Both the position numbers and the translations under genes were made by a program. Below the pieces are notes generated by a model. That model worked only from the letters and a program-made list of their open reading frames with translations, was not told the origin of the DNA and did not search any database. Shown in pieces: positions 26,461 through 38,700 of a stretch of 64,000 nucleotides of DNA. Location: the NCBI GenBank assembly GCA_022818135.1, contig JAFMSR010000008.1:35134514-35198513 (forward strand). The letters are read 5' to 3'. Source of the DNA: Saxidomus purpurata. Its lineage: Eukaryota; Mollusca; Bivalvia; Venerida; Veneridae. Position 1 is the stretch's first letter; each line of letters starts with the position of its first letter.

Positions 26461-27534
26461 GGTCTTAAATTCATCCTAAATAAGAACATGTTTATTACAT
26501 ATATTTCTGGCAGTAGAAATCTCAAGAGTCCCTTAAATTAGCGACATGTCACAACTACTACCGGTATATCTTTTTTTATTACTTGTTGAGTTACATACTG
26601 TTAATTAGGTAACTGGTAATTTTCATGTCGAAAAGTTTGTGATTTGTGAGCAGATATTCTTATACATGATTTTAAATTTTGCAAAAGGAGAATCCTATGT
26701 GAAATAAATCTTAAACGAGATTTTTTAATTAGTTTAGTGGAAAATTTACATAAGTATCGAAATGAAATCATCGCAAATTTCCTAATTTACAGTACCAGTG
26801 AAACAATATTCTGTATTTTAACTTGGTAAAAAGTGTGCAAACTTTAGTTGAGCTCAAAGAGGAACAGTTTTACCATCTTATGTTCAATACTAAAACAAAT
26901 AACTACACACCTGGCTTTCCTGGCTGCCTCTCTGTATAGTTTAAATTAGCTCTGTTTAAATTAAGTCAGTATGACTTTTTTATTTTTTTTCCAGTTCTGG
27001 TATTGTAAAAATGTTTTAAAAAATTTGGAGAGTTTCTTCCCCTTTGAACAAATGTTCTCTTGATATGTTTTCTTTGTATAAACATTGAAAAATCAAAACA
27101 AATGTAATTGCAAAAATACATTTACATACAATATAAATATAATATACATAACAAGTAAAAAAGTATAAAAATCATGTAAATATCAAAGTATAACACAGGA
27201 ATGTCTGTCATCTGATATGTTTACATTATACATATGTGATATGTTTTAAAAACACAACATTAAGTACACTTTCACACAATTTTCCACAACATAAACCTGG
27301 GTACATCTGTACAATAAATTGTTTAAAAATACTTTCCATTTACTTTACAACATAAAATTACAGCTATATTGAGAAGTTAAAGGCACGTGTAGCGAGCTTG
27401 GTTCAAAACTAGTCTAATTTCCTGTATATAAAATGTTTGCATATAAAAGGAGATACAACAGTTCTGCACTAACCCAAGTCTATTTTATGGTATACTATGT
27501 AGTATCTTAAACATCAGATCAGCATTTCCGATGA
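23991..27534. other. Intergenic, AT-rich, with microsatellite tracts
   Basis: Holds a diverged relative of the 9320 array (24330-24545), an (ATGG)n tract at 25300-25328 and the poly-G/poly-T tract listed separately. No gene recognised. Confidence 0.5.
26388..26457. repeat. 24-base G run followed by 35-base T run
   Basis: A G24 tract, a short ACACAAAACAG spacer, then T35. On the complement it reads poly-A then poly-C. Run lengths are probably unreliable in any assembly. Confidence 0.85.
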
Positions 27535-28160
27535 GTTTTACCCATGCCAGAAAATTCGGTCTGGCACACCGCCTGTTATAAACTTGTGACGTAATGTTAT
27601 AAACATTTTGACATAATTTCCCAAACACATCATCTAATATTGTTTGTTTTTAAATGCATGATAATGCATCATTTCGGTAAATTTGCACTTAGCTTATACT
27701 GATTTATTTATTCTCGATTGCGACCAAGTTACTACAACTTAGATTAATCGCTCTCGAGACTCATTCCAGATGGAATCAACCTCAAAGAGAGAGAGAGAGG
27801 CAATGTGGAATTATTGTGTCTTGCCTAAGGACACTACCAACATGGCTGTGGTAGGGATCAAACCCGGGGGCCTTCGATCCTGAGGCGAACGCGCTACCAC
27901 TGCGCCACGGCGGCTCCACAATGATGACTAATAGTTTCTCTCTTGCACTTAAATTCTTCTCTAAAGTGCAAGGCAGTAGGCAACAAGTTTCTGTCATGAG
28001 AGAGACATTTTATTGAGATGGAAATGTCAGTGTCAGTCACCTCTGTAACTGTTTTTGTGGAACTTTGCAGAGACTCATTCTGTCAAAATAGTTATCCTAA
28101 GTGATGGATATTTCCATCTGAACTGTGTGCTCAAGAGAGAAACTATTAGTCATCAAATGT
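27535..28160. mobile_element. Hairpin (foldback) element D2, hosting a SINE
   Basis: Homologous to D1 in order: GTTATAAAC motifs near 27590, AATATTGTTTGTTTTTAAAT, then a long imperfect hairpin at 27986-28145 (GAGATGGAAATGTCAGT ... GGATATTTCCATCTGAAC). It lacks the family-B insertion but carries a tRNA-derived SINE at 27782-27917. Confidence 0.7.
27782..27917 (-). mobile_element. tRNA-derived SINE (GGAGCCGCCGTGGCGCAG head)
   Basis: On the minus strand: head GGAGCCGCCGTGGCGCAGTG, A box TGGCGCAGTGGTAGCGC, B box GGGTTTGATCCC, then a body with GTCCTTAGGCAAGACAC. Two relatives are at 29651-29752 and 60200-60324. Confidence 0.82.
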
Positions 28161-29650
28161 TGTATCTATTGATTGCCATAAAGCATATCTAACCGATAAT
28201 GTGAAGCTGGCCATGCAAAAGGGTACCAAGGAAAGACATTTCAAGACATGACACCAACCCTAGGGGTGAAGTGCTCATATTAAACATATGTAGTAACAGT
28301 TTTTTGTCTGAGTATAACTCTAACACAATTTTAAAGAAATAGTTTTATCATTTACTAAATGTAGCGTAAAATTTAGCGTAACAGATGGCAATATATTAAG
28401 AAAATTACGATCTACATGCATGTAGAGAAATCATAAGAATATGTTCTTATAAATGCACCTGCCAAATCATGGGACTTGTATAATTATAGAAAGAATTTTT
28501 TTTAAAACTATCACCATAAATGTGCTACAAAGACATGGACAAAGATACAGATCAAACAATTGTTTATCTTGATACTTTTCACAGGACTCTGGTCGTCAAC
28601 ATCTAAATTGACTTTTGTCTACCATGTCTAGTATATTAATCAGGGCATATATAGTGGCTTGTTTTTGATTTCAATAGTTCACAGTTCAAGCTACAATAAC
28701 CGAACATGACCTATAACTTCCCTTGCATAATTTATACACTTGATAGAAATATACCGATATTGCGGTCAAAGCTGTTGTGGAAATATTCTGGCAGAATTAA
28801 TTCACTGTCATGAAGATAGTACATGACAGTGGAAACCTTGGTAGACGACAAACATCACAGGATATTCAGAAAACAAGTAAGGTCTACAGTGGAAGTTTCT
28901 ACAAAGAATCTGCTTTAATATAGAATAAGACAGATAAGCAGCTCCCATTCGTCCCTTCAGTGCAACACGGTCATATCTCCTTATCTTAATAGGAGTTACA
29001 ACCTTGTTGCACTGAAGGGACGCATTGTAAAACCATTATCTGTTAGACAAACTTGTTGGTGGAAATTACCGTCTCTTCAAGTTAGGAGCAAATAGAGTTT
29101 TGAGTTACATGTAGTTACATAAACTTTACATCTTCTAAAAACTTTAAAACTTTAAATAACAGCTACTGAAACTACAGATATATTTGCACTGTTTAAAGAA
29201 TTTATATGGATGCTAACTATAAAACAGCAAATTGCCAATAACTACAACTACGTCCATTAAAATCTCGACAGGTTTACATAAACAACATTAGATAACACAA
29301 AACATTAAAATAATTTTATCTGCAGTTACTGTTAAATGTCTCAGCTTTAAGAAAATATAGCATTTGTCGGTATGGTATGTGAGTTTTATATGCTACATGC
29401 AAGCATGTGTGACATTTTCTTATAACATTGGGATGCATGTCTCTGTAATTTATGCGTTTGTCAATATTTTGCTGAAAACTATTTCGCTGTTTCTCAATTG
29501 AACTATCATAACACAACCATTTATATGCAACCATATCAATTACATAATTATATGTTCCCTTGATATCTGTGAGTAAACATTTTGAAAATGGAAGCAAATA
29601 TTCAATTATTTCACTGTTTTGGTCTTTTTTAACCATTTTCAATGCTGGCA
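28161..29650. other. Intergenic; hairpin locus inside, otherwise unassigned
   Basis: Downstream of the M6 stop on the minus strand, so part could be a long 3' UTR, but nothing in the sequence shows this. Confidence 0.4.
28950..29022. other. 73-nt perfect-stem hairpin
   Basis: Arms CGTCCCTTCAGTGCAACA and its exact complement TGTTGCACTGAAGGGACG, with an inner partial stem CTCCTTATCTTAATAGGAG. It could be a very short MITE or a microRNA-precursor-like RNA; the sequence alone does not decide. Confidence 0.6.
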
Positions 29651-29752
29651 TGCAATGTGGAATTATCTGCGTCTTGGACACTACGACAACTTGGTACAGG
29701 TGGGGACTGAACTCGTGACTCAAACACGTTACCACTGCACCAAGCGACTCTA
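29651..29752 (-). mobile_element. Decayed tRNA-derived SINE
   Basis: Minus strand: GAGTCGCTTGGTGCAGTGGT, A box TGGTGCAGTGGTAACG, degraded B box GAGTTCAGTCC, body ending AATTCCACATTGCATGCC. It belongs to the family at 27782 and 60200. An open frame of 156 codons runs through it and is therefore not believed to be a gene. Confidence 0.75.
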
Positions 29753-30177
29753 GCTTGCAATTATTATCAGTATAGCAAAACTGCAATAAATCTCCTTAAA
29801 GGTCACTCTTCATTCACTATTCATTTATCACATGATTACCACAAGTATATAAAATCAAAAACATATTTTTGCAGGATTAGTGTTCTATGAAGCACATAAA
29901 CAATGTTTTTGCATATGACCTGAACTTTGTGTCTCATTAAGAGACATATAATGCTGAAACTGCTGCTGCTGTTGCTGAATATATTATTCATAATCTACTT
30001 CAACAGACAGTCTTATGTATTAAAAGTCCCATTATCACTTTAAATAATTATATGCAGAATAATAAGTTTACATATAGAATAATGACAAAACTGTGATCTA
30101 TGTATTCTAAAACAATTACTTCTTCACTAATAAGCGTTGTCAGAAAACGTTTCTTATTTTTTTGCAATATTATTAAC

Positions 30178-31045
30178 AACAAGAGCTGTCCCTCACAAGT
30201 GACAAATGCTCCTGAAAAAGGTGCCTCACAGTGTGTGTCCTCTCCACATGCTCAATAAATGTGCTATGAAATTTTAAAATCCTTCCAGGCATGACAGAAT
30301 AACCATCCATACAGTATTCCATTACTTTTAAAACACTAAGTGTGACCTTGACCTTTGAGGTAGGGACATGGTTCATGCAGACAACACATTTGTCTTGATG
30401 TGATGAACATTTGTGCAAAGTTATTTTAAATCAATTAATGCATTAAAGTTACAATCCAGACACAAATGTATGCACATATACAGGATTCCATTACCCTCAA
30501 ACTCTAAGTGTGACCTTGACCTTTGAGGTAGGGACGTGGGTCTTGCACACGACACGTCGTCTTGATGTACTAGACAGTTGTGCCAAGTTATTTTATAATC
30601 TTTCAATGCATGACAAAGTTACAGTCTGGACAAGAATGTGTGCTTATATAGAGGATTCCATTACCTTCAAACTCCAAGTGTGACCTTGACCTTTCAGCTA
30701 GGGACATGGGTCTTGCACGCGACACGTCTTGATGTGCTAGACATTTGTGTCAAGTTATTTTAAAATCCTTCAATGCATGACAAAGTTACAGTCTGGACAA
30801 GAATGTGTGCTTATATAGAGGATTCCATTACCTTCAAACTCCAAGTGTGACCTTGACCTTTGAGCTAGGGACATGGGTCTTAAGCCGCGACTTACGTCGT
30901 CTTGATGTGCTAGATAATTTTGTCAAGTTAAATTTTACAAATCCTTCAATGCATGACAGAGTAACAGTGCAGACACAAATTTGACAGTGGGGACGCACAG
31001 ACGGATGGTGCGATTTTAATATGCCACCCTTTTTAGGCATAAAAA
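30178..31045 (+). mobile_element. Tandem-repeat mobile element, family C (intact copy)
   Basis: 5' end AACAAGAGCTGTCCCTCACA, then about four 168-bp units with GTGACCTTGACCTTTGAGG and CAATGCATGACAAAGTTAC. A short GGACGCACAGACGGATGG tail follows, then the 3' hairpin TATGCCACCC ... GGCATAAAAA. It is the same family as the split element at 18804-21839. Confidence 0.85.
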
Positions 31046-31352
31046 TACTGTGCTATATATATAGATAGCATGTACTTCCAATGAAAAAAGCTATGTTAGA
31101 AATGTTTTTCATACAAATATCTGTCAATTTCACTGGTAAGACATCTTTTTTCGTAATATAGGAGCTCATAGTAACTTTACATCCAAAGTGCTCCTGGGAC
31201 TTTAACATACATAATTATTCTGCATAACATCTTAAACTTTAGCAAATGTTACCTTATATTTCAGGTATGTTTTACAAATCAAACACTAGAAACATGCAAC
31301 ATGTGTAAAATCTATTGTAATACTACGGTATTACTTATATGATAAGTTCAGG

Positions 31353-31354
<2 letters not shown>

Positions 31355-31384
<30 letters not shown>
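31355..31384 (+). repeat. (GAT)n microsatellite
   Basis: About ten perfect GAT/ATG triplets downstream of the M6 stop codon. Confidence 0.9.
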
Positions 31385-31747
31385 GTTAGTAAATAATGAC
31401 ACTGTCCATCAGTAGAAATTTGTTTAACATGTTCCAAACACGCCTTCACAATTAAAACTATTAGTGACAGTTTCAAGCACAGTCTACAGTCACATGTTCA
31501 CGATGTTTCACACACCGCCGGTATGCTTGTACGAAAAGTCAAATATATTAATCGGTCTTTTATAGTCTGTTTCAGCGTGATGAAAACATGTATCTTTGTG
31601 GTCGTTTATCGAGCCCCCTCGTCAAAAGCTTCATCTGAGTACTCACTCTCATCGTCTCCGTCCCGAGTGAGTCTTGATGAGGGGTCCAGCCAGCGGGCTG
31701 TTTGTCAGTACTGTTGAGATGAGGTCTTGTCCATGTTGGAATGAAGT

Positions 31748-31846
31748 TCAAGCTCTTCCAATGTCAACAGCATCACGATATTCGGTCAATTCTTTGGATA
31801 TTCTGATACGCGTGTAATTAGCTGCCAATGCTATCATAAAATGGAT
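31748..31846 (-). CDS. M6: M6 gene last coding exon with stop
   Basis: Acceptor CATCTTTCAG. It encodes IHFMIALAANYTRIR, the end of helix 4 with the family-typical HF-M-LAAN motif, then a cytoplasmic tail of about 20 residues (SKELTEYRDAVDIGRA) and TGA at 31750-31748. No convincing polyadenylation signal could be picked downstream; the 3' UTR end is unknown. Confidence 0.93.
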   Translation of the reverse strand: MHFMIALAANYTRIRISKELTEYRDAVDIGRA

Positions 31847-32709
31847 CTGAAAGATGGAGAAAAAAATCTTTTGAAAAGCAAGAAAATGTTACTTACACTG
31901 ATGAGAATACCAAGATGAAATTATAACAAACGAACAGGGGGTACCCCTGAAAATGAAAAAACCTACACTAATGGAAAAACATGAACATCTTGAATACATC
32001 TTTCGGGGTGATACAAAAGCAATTAACCTTTTTTTATATATAATATACTGAAATAAGGCACAGCATCCTTTCTTCCTTCAAATGTAAGATTTTACTTTAT
32101 GATGCTACTGCATCAATGCTTTTTTTTCTGGTTAGCTGCTAATCTGGCAGTATGCTCTGACTAAAAGTGTAAGTATGATGTAAGTAGGTTATTCCCTTAT
32201 CTGCACTTATCATTTATTTGGATTTCCTATGAAATATTAAGCATGCTGGTTACTGATCTGTGTGGCAAACAAAGGAACAGTATCATAGTTATCATTAGAA
32301 CAAGAACCTATCAAGTTACTAACCAAGGTTTTGATTAAACACTACTTTTTAACAATGGCTTCTCTATAATTTAGAGAATATAAAATATCCTGATCATTGC
32401 TACAGCTGATCTTGTAGCATGTGACATGCAAGTCAATTAAATTTGGTAAACCAGAGTTGGAACTGCAACCTGACAATCACAATGCTTTATCACCATAAGC
32501 AATATTGTTTCAACTTTCAAGTTTTTTTTCGATTTAACAATAACAATAACCTATGGTCATATGATGAGGAAAGTTATGTGCTGGGTTGGGCATGTCTGAC
32601 CCCTGCAGGGTAAGGGTAAATCACAGGATAGGTATTGTCGTGAGGACCTGTAGCTAAGGTGGTTTAACCCGATCCTAGACCTCCGGAGATAGCGAGTGAA
32701 GAAGCATCC

Positions 32710-32745
<36 letters not shown>

Positions 32746-35700
32746 TTTTTTTGTTTTTTTGTGTGGGGGGTTGGGGTCCCCCGGGGGGGGGTCCCCCCCC
32801 CCCTCCGGGTCACACACTTTTACCTTTACACCACCCCTCCCCTTAACACAGTCTGTTTGAATGAACATTTCTACTTACCATGCCTATACAAATTAGGGCT
32901 GCACCAACATAGGCAATACAGAACAGTGGCCCTGATTCCTCTATCTACAAACAAAAGCAAAATGCAGTCTTAAAATGTTCTTTTTAAAAATTTGTCAACA
33001 CTATAAGTATAGTCAGCAACTGTATCTATCATACAACAGTTAGTCAGAATCCTTAAATTCTTCCAAAACATAACATCTAAAAGCTTGAAATGTAAAAGTA
33101 CAATAATTTTTGGACACTTAGAAACAATCAGCAAAGTTGGCAAGAGTCACTTTGTGAGCATTAGGAAGGGCACTGTGGCCTTGACCATTTATGAGGTGTG
33201 CTTCATGCTAAATCATTGCCTCAACAACCCAGATTGTTCAGAATTAATGGTTCAGAAATTTAAGTTTGAAAACTAAGAATTTTATAAACATCACTAAACA
33301 TAACGTTCACGTTTGATTGAGTGATCTCAGAATCAAAATGGGTTACCAACTTGTCCCAAGAAACCGCCATGTGACATTTGTTAATTGTAGGCATAATTAT
33401 GCACTGTCTAACACAGTTATTTATACTCACTCTATCACAAAACCTTCTTAGTTCTGTATGTCCGCAAAGGTTTTCCTTCCCTGGTGGTTGGATACCCAGA
33501 GGATAGCTCTGATTTCTGTATATACCTATACAAAACAAAATTGAGGCATTATAACACATCAGCTTTGAATTATGGTATAAGGCAAGCTGCTCTCTGAAAC
33601 TGAATGCAAGGGATAAAAGTTCTTTGCTTGTTTTTCAAACTAATGTACTGGTACATTTTGCAGAGTTAGTACTATTGTAACCTTAAAGACATTTGCATTT
33701 TCCACTTACACGTTTTCGAGTATCTGCGTCTGCGAGAAACTGTTATTAAATTAGCAACACTGTTCTTTAAAATAACATGTACTACAAAGCATTTTTAATT
33801 TTTATCTGAACATTTCCATAGTTCCCCCTGGCTTATCCATAACTTGTGCCATTTCTGGACAAAAGTTGCGCTCTGGCGGCATTTGGCAACACTGACGAGT
33901 GGAAAAGCAAACCCCGATTTCTCTGATCCTTTAGATACATGTAGATTTATATACTTACCAAGCTGGGTGAGACTGAAGCAGTAATTTGTAAGACTGTTTG
34001 CATCTTTACTGTAGACCTCTGTGTTACATATTGACCTCAACATGAGGTAGACAATCACAGGAATCACACCTGCTGACATGATCACCAGCCAGGCCAGATT
34101 CAGTATGTAGGAAATAACCATGAACTGAAACGACAGAGCAAGTAAAGGTACATAAATATATATTGCTAATCTGAGTCTAACAGTGAAACATCTGCAGCAT
34201 ATGATCAGGTCTGCAGGATTCACATAAGATTAAAGGTCTAAATGAACACTACTAGACTGCTGCTCAAATTCTACTAGACAGTATCACACAAAATATCTAA
34301 GCTCTGGGCCTGGCAGTTTTGGAGAAGAACTTAATTTTTCTTATTTGTTGCTATAGAAACCCCAAGTTCTGCATGGAATGGAATTCTTTGAACAAACTTG
34401 GTAGAGTTTCATGCAAGGAAAATCCCTGCCAAGTTTCATTAACATTAATTGGCCTAGTGGCTTCAGAGGAAGGAAATGGTGGATGGATGAATGTATGACA
34501 TAATTATGCTGCAGGGTGAGCAATCCTTATAGCTCACCCTGGCAGTCTGTGCCAAAAAATTGGTTGAATGTTGCCTACCCTGCTGCCCTTCCAACAATCT
34601 GGGCAACAGCATCACCGAATACCTGCTCATTACAGCAGTCATAACAATAGTAATAACAATAATAATTTATAATCCCCCCTTGTTATTAAAGATGAAAGCA
34701 ATTTATCCAGAGTTATGAGACCACAATTTCAGCTTCCCCTTTGTGGTCGCTTAAGACAGGTTTGACTGTATGTTAAAACTGGCCAAATATACAGGTCACC
34801 TTTACTTTGCATTTTACAATGCAGAAATCGAGTTGCAATGTTGATTTTCAAAAAGAAATTCTTTATGGAATGTTTTACCTGTGAAATTTGTTATGTTTCG
34901 CAGGTAACGTAAATTACTATGAAGAAGAACATAAAACTAACACTTAACCCATTCTACTGACAGTGGAACATGTCTGGTTGCTCCTATTTTTCTAATTAAG
35001 TAGACTCAAGAGGTAATTCATAACAAACTGATGCCTAATTAACATCAGTGGTACACTAAAGCTAATTATGAGCTAAAGATCAATAAACCAAATACCTGTC
35101 TACACAGATGGCATGAACTATCATAGACTGGCATTCAGTACATTTCTACCATTCTAGCATTTTGTGGTTACCTGTCCACTTGTTTACTACAAAGTTCCTT
35201 CCCTTTGTCACCAAAAAAAAAAAAAACAACGTAGAGAAAAGGCCTGAAAGTATTTTACTTGGAGTTTTATTGAAATGTAATTATCATCCAGCCTAGCAGC
35301 TAAGCCAAAATTATCCAAGATAATAATTATGTAATTAAAAACTTTTTTCAAGTTTCTGGTTCCATAGCACAGGAATTGAGCATTTGACATCTAAATTGGA
35401 TGGTGCAGGTTGGGATACCATTTCTAGTAACTGACAGAAATTTCCACAATTCCTGCTGTTTGGCAGAACTCCAGGCAGCATGCAGTGAGCTTGAATTAAT
35501 TTAGGATGTATAAATACTAATGTCTTTAACAGTTGCTAATGTTAATAAAAATTTCATTTGCTAATTAAAGTTAAGTTTTAACTAAAACCTACTTTTAACT
35601 TGCTGACATTGCATATTTTGGTTGAGAAAATGTGTTTATTGAGATCATTATTGCTTTTCAGTCTGGAAACCTACCAAAGCCTTCAAGGCAACACAATTAA

Positions 35701-38700
35701 CAACACAATTGAATTAACATTAAGCATCAAGGATTTCCTCTGCTATCTTATCAAAGCTGAGAAAATCCCCAGCAACTTTTAATAAAATTGTTGGCAAATT
35801 TGTGCTGCAGTCAGATGTTCCATAATCAATAGAGGCAGACCTTACTGGGAATGTCTGGTGAATGCTTTTAAGTATGATAAAAGCTGATGCACTTTGGTAA
35901 GTGACTAAGCACTGTAAGCAGACACTGACTCATTTGGTGAGCAAGTGAATAAATTGAAAGTTTGAACCACTATGACAGCGGAACCATCTCAGGGCTAGCA
36001 CTGCCCCTTTTTTTTCCACATGGGGAAGTTTGCCTAGCACACAATACATATTATTTCTTTCAAATTCAATTTCTTTGTAGCCAATTTAACTTCATCGTTG
36101 TCAATTTTGGCACTGGCTTATGCCAGAGGTAGCTGTGTGCACATCTAACCATTTTCATCCTCATTGTCATACAGTGTACAGTTAGAATCTTTTCCTATAC
36201 AAATATATTAGTTAAGATGTACTGTACATAAACACTACCAAAGCTCTAAGTTTTGTTGAATACATGACAGTGTATGAACAAGAAACTGGGCTACATCTCA
36301 AAGAAAAGATAGAAAATAAAGAAATGCAAACTACATCTACTAATTAATTTCTTGTTCTAACTGCAATTCACCTAAGAGCTAAACTAGTAAAATACAATAC
36401 ACAGTACATTATGAATTTCATGCAACAGTATAACCAGAGGATATCCTGTCCTTGGCAAGCTGTATAATATGCTAAAAAGTAAAAACCTGTATTAAATGCA
36501 CTATGTGTGCAAATTTTGCAACTAATTAGTCAATTATCATTATGTTTTTCAATTATCCCATGTCTGCCAGTTACCAGCCAAAACATGCAGTGGAATTAAC
36601 TTAATATATGAACTAAGTTTTTGTAATTATAATATATAGACAGTTTGATGAAATTCCTTCCATTAGTTCATGAGAAGACCTGTAAAGGGATTTTAATATA
36701 ACAGTTACCCCTACAAAATATATGTGTAATGGAAGAGAGCTACAATGTATCAACTACCTTTAGAATAGAAAGAGGGCATTGCCAGGATGTTAAAGAGCAA
36801 GTTTGGTAAGACTGCTTCCATCGGTTTATGAGAAGAAGACACTTAATTATTTAATAATCCTACATGTATTACTAGTATCTTTGATTCCTGTGTGCAGTTA
36901 ACAAAACTATTCCACATTTTTTATTTCTTTTTTGCAATAGGTCATAACAAACTTTTAGTGACACTGTTTCTATTGGTTAAGGATAAAAGATATTTCAAAT
37001 TGTTGTGTTTTAGTAACTGGTCCCCTGTTTGCAGCGGACTGAGACATTTTCCCATTGTTTTCTTTTTTTGAAAGAGGTCAAGACAAAAGTTTTGTGACAT
37101 TGCCTCCATAGGTACATATGATTTTATTATAAAGACAGTTGTATTTTTAGAAACTTTGGCTCCTGTGTACAGTTGACAAAAACGGTTTCAAATGCAAAGA
37201 TGCTACAGAGCAAAATTTGGTAAAAAAGTGCCATTTGGTTCATAGAGGAAGAAACCTTAAGGAAATATTGAAGTAGGAGATGCAAGATGGAAAGCGTTTA
37301 CACTTGTACAAACAGTTCATCTAGTAAGATTACCCAAGTCAGTTCCCCATATTGACTTTGCTTAAGTTACATTCATGATTTTCTCAGGTCTGTTGATAAC
37401 AAACTAGACACTCTGATAAAAACTGTAAATAAATTAAAACCCCTTGACCTAAAATACTGTGGTATTCAGCCAAACTTGTTTACAAAACATGACCTAATTT
37501 GTCAACTAATCAGCCTGCTCTGACCCCATTTTATCTATATCACAAAACTTGGTAGAGATAAAACTTCCAAGTGCACTCTTTGACGTGCAAAGGTTACATA
37601 AACTAGAATTGTGTCCAAAGGACACGGATGCCCCCACTGTGCAGATGTGCTCATAAACAAGAGCAAGCATATCTGTATGTAAGATTTTTATGTGGAACTT
37701 TTTCATTCCACTGTTTCATTTCTGTACATATACCTAAAATGATCTACAGGTAACCTTATGTACATGTTAAATTAAATTACAAATGTAAAATTTATATGTT
37801 CAATTATTTATATGGTATATAGTGAAACTAGATTGTGTCCAAAGGACACGGATGCCCCACTGTGCAGATGTGCTCATAAACAAGAGCAAGCATATCTGTA
37901 TGTAAGATTTTATGTGGAACTTTTTCATTCCACTGTTTCATTTCTGTACATATACCTAAAATGATCTACAGGTAACCTTATGTACATGTTAAATTAAATT
38001 ACAAATGTAAAAATTTATATGTTCAATTATTTATATGGTATATAGTGAAAAAATCAACAAAGGGCCATAATTCTGTTAAATTTGGTCGCAACAAATTTAT
38101 ATGGTATATAGTGAAAAAATCAACAAAGGGCCATAATTCTGTTAAATTTGGTCGCAACAAAAATTTCTTCCTTTACTACCATCTACACATTAAAGCTGTT
38201 CATCCCTGGAAGTTTAAGCAAAATCTGCCATCCGGTTTAAGAGGAGTTGCGTTCACAATATTTCTATATGGTATATAGTGAAAAACTTAACAAAAGGGCC
38301 ATAATTCTGTTAAATTTGGTCGCAACAAAAATTCCTTCCTTTACTGCCATCTACACATTAAGGTTGTTCATCCCTGGAAGTTTAAGCAAAATCTGCCATC
38401 CGGTTTAAGAGGAGTTGCGTTCACAAAATTTCTACATAGTATATAGTGAAAAATCAACAAAGGGCCATAATTCTGTTAAATTTGGTCGCAGCAAAAATTC
38501 CTTTCTTTACTACCATCTACACATTAAGGTTGTTCATCCCTGGAAGTTTAAGCAAAAATCTGCCATCCGGTTTAAGAGGAGTTGCGTTCACAAGATTTCG
38601 GGGCGTACGGACAGGCGTACGGACGGACGGATGGACGGACGGACGGACAAGGGCCACACTATATGCTCCCACTTTGTGGGGGCATAAAAATGTAAAATTC

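Noticed and set aside
29316..29786. 156-codon open frame on the minus strand, the longest in the window
   Set aside because: It runs through a tRNA-derived SINE (29651-29752), has no recognisable domain, and lies in AT-rich DNA downstream of the M6 stop.
32557..32868. Glycine-rich open frame
   Set aside because: It is produced by the C35/G homopolymer region in an M6 intron.
33795..34223. 142-codon frame taken as a whole protein
   Set aside because: Only the part at 33959-34124 is an M6 exon; the rest is intron on either side of good splice sites.
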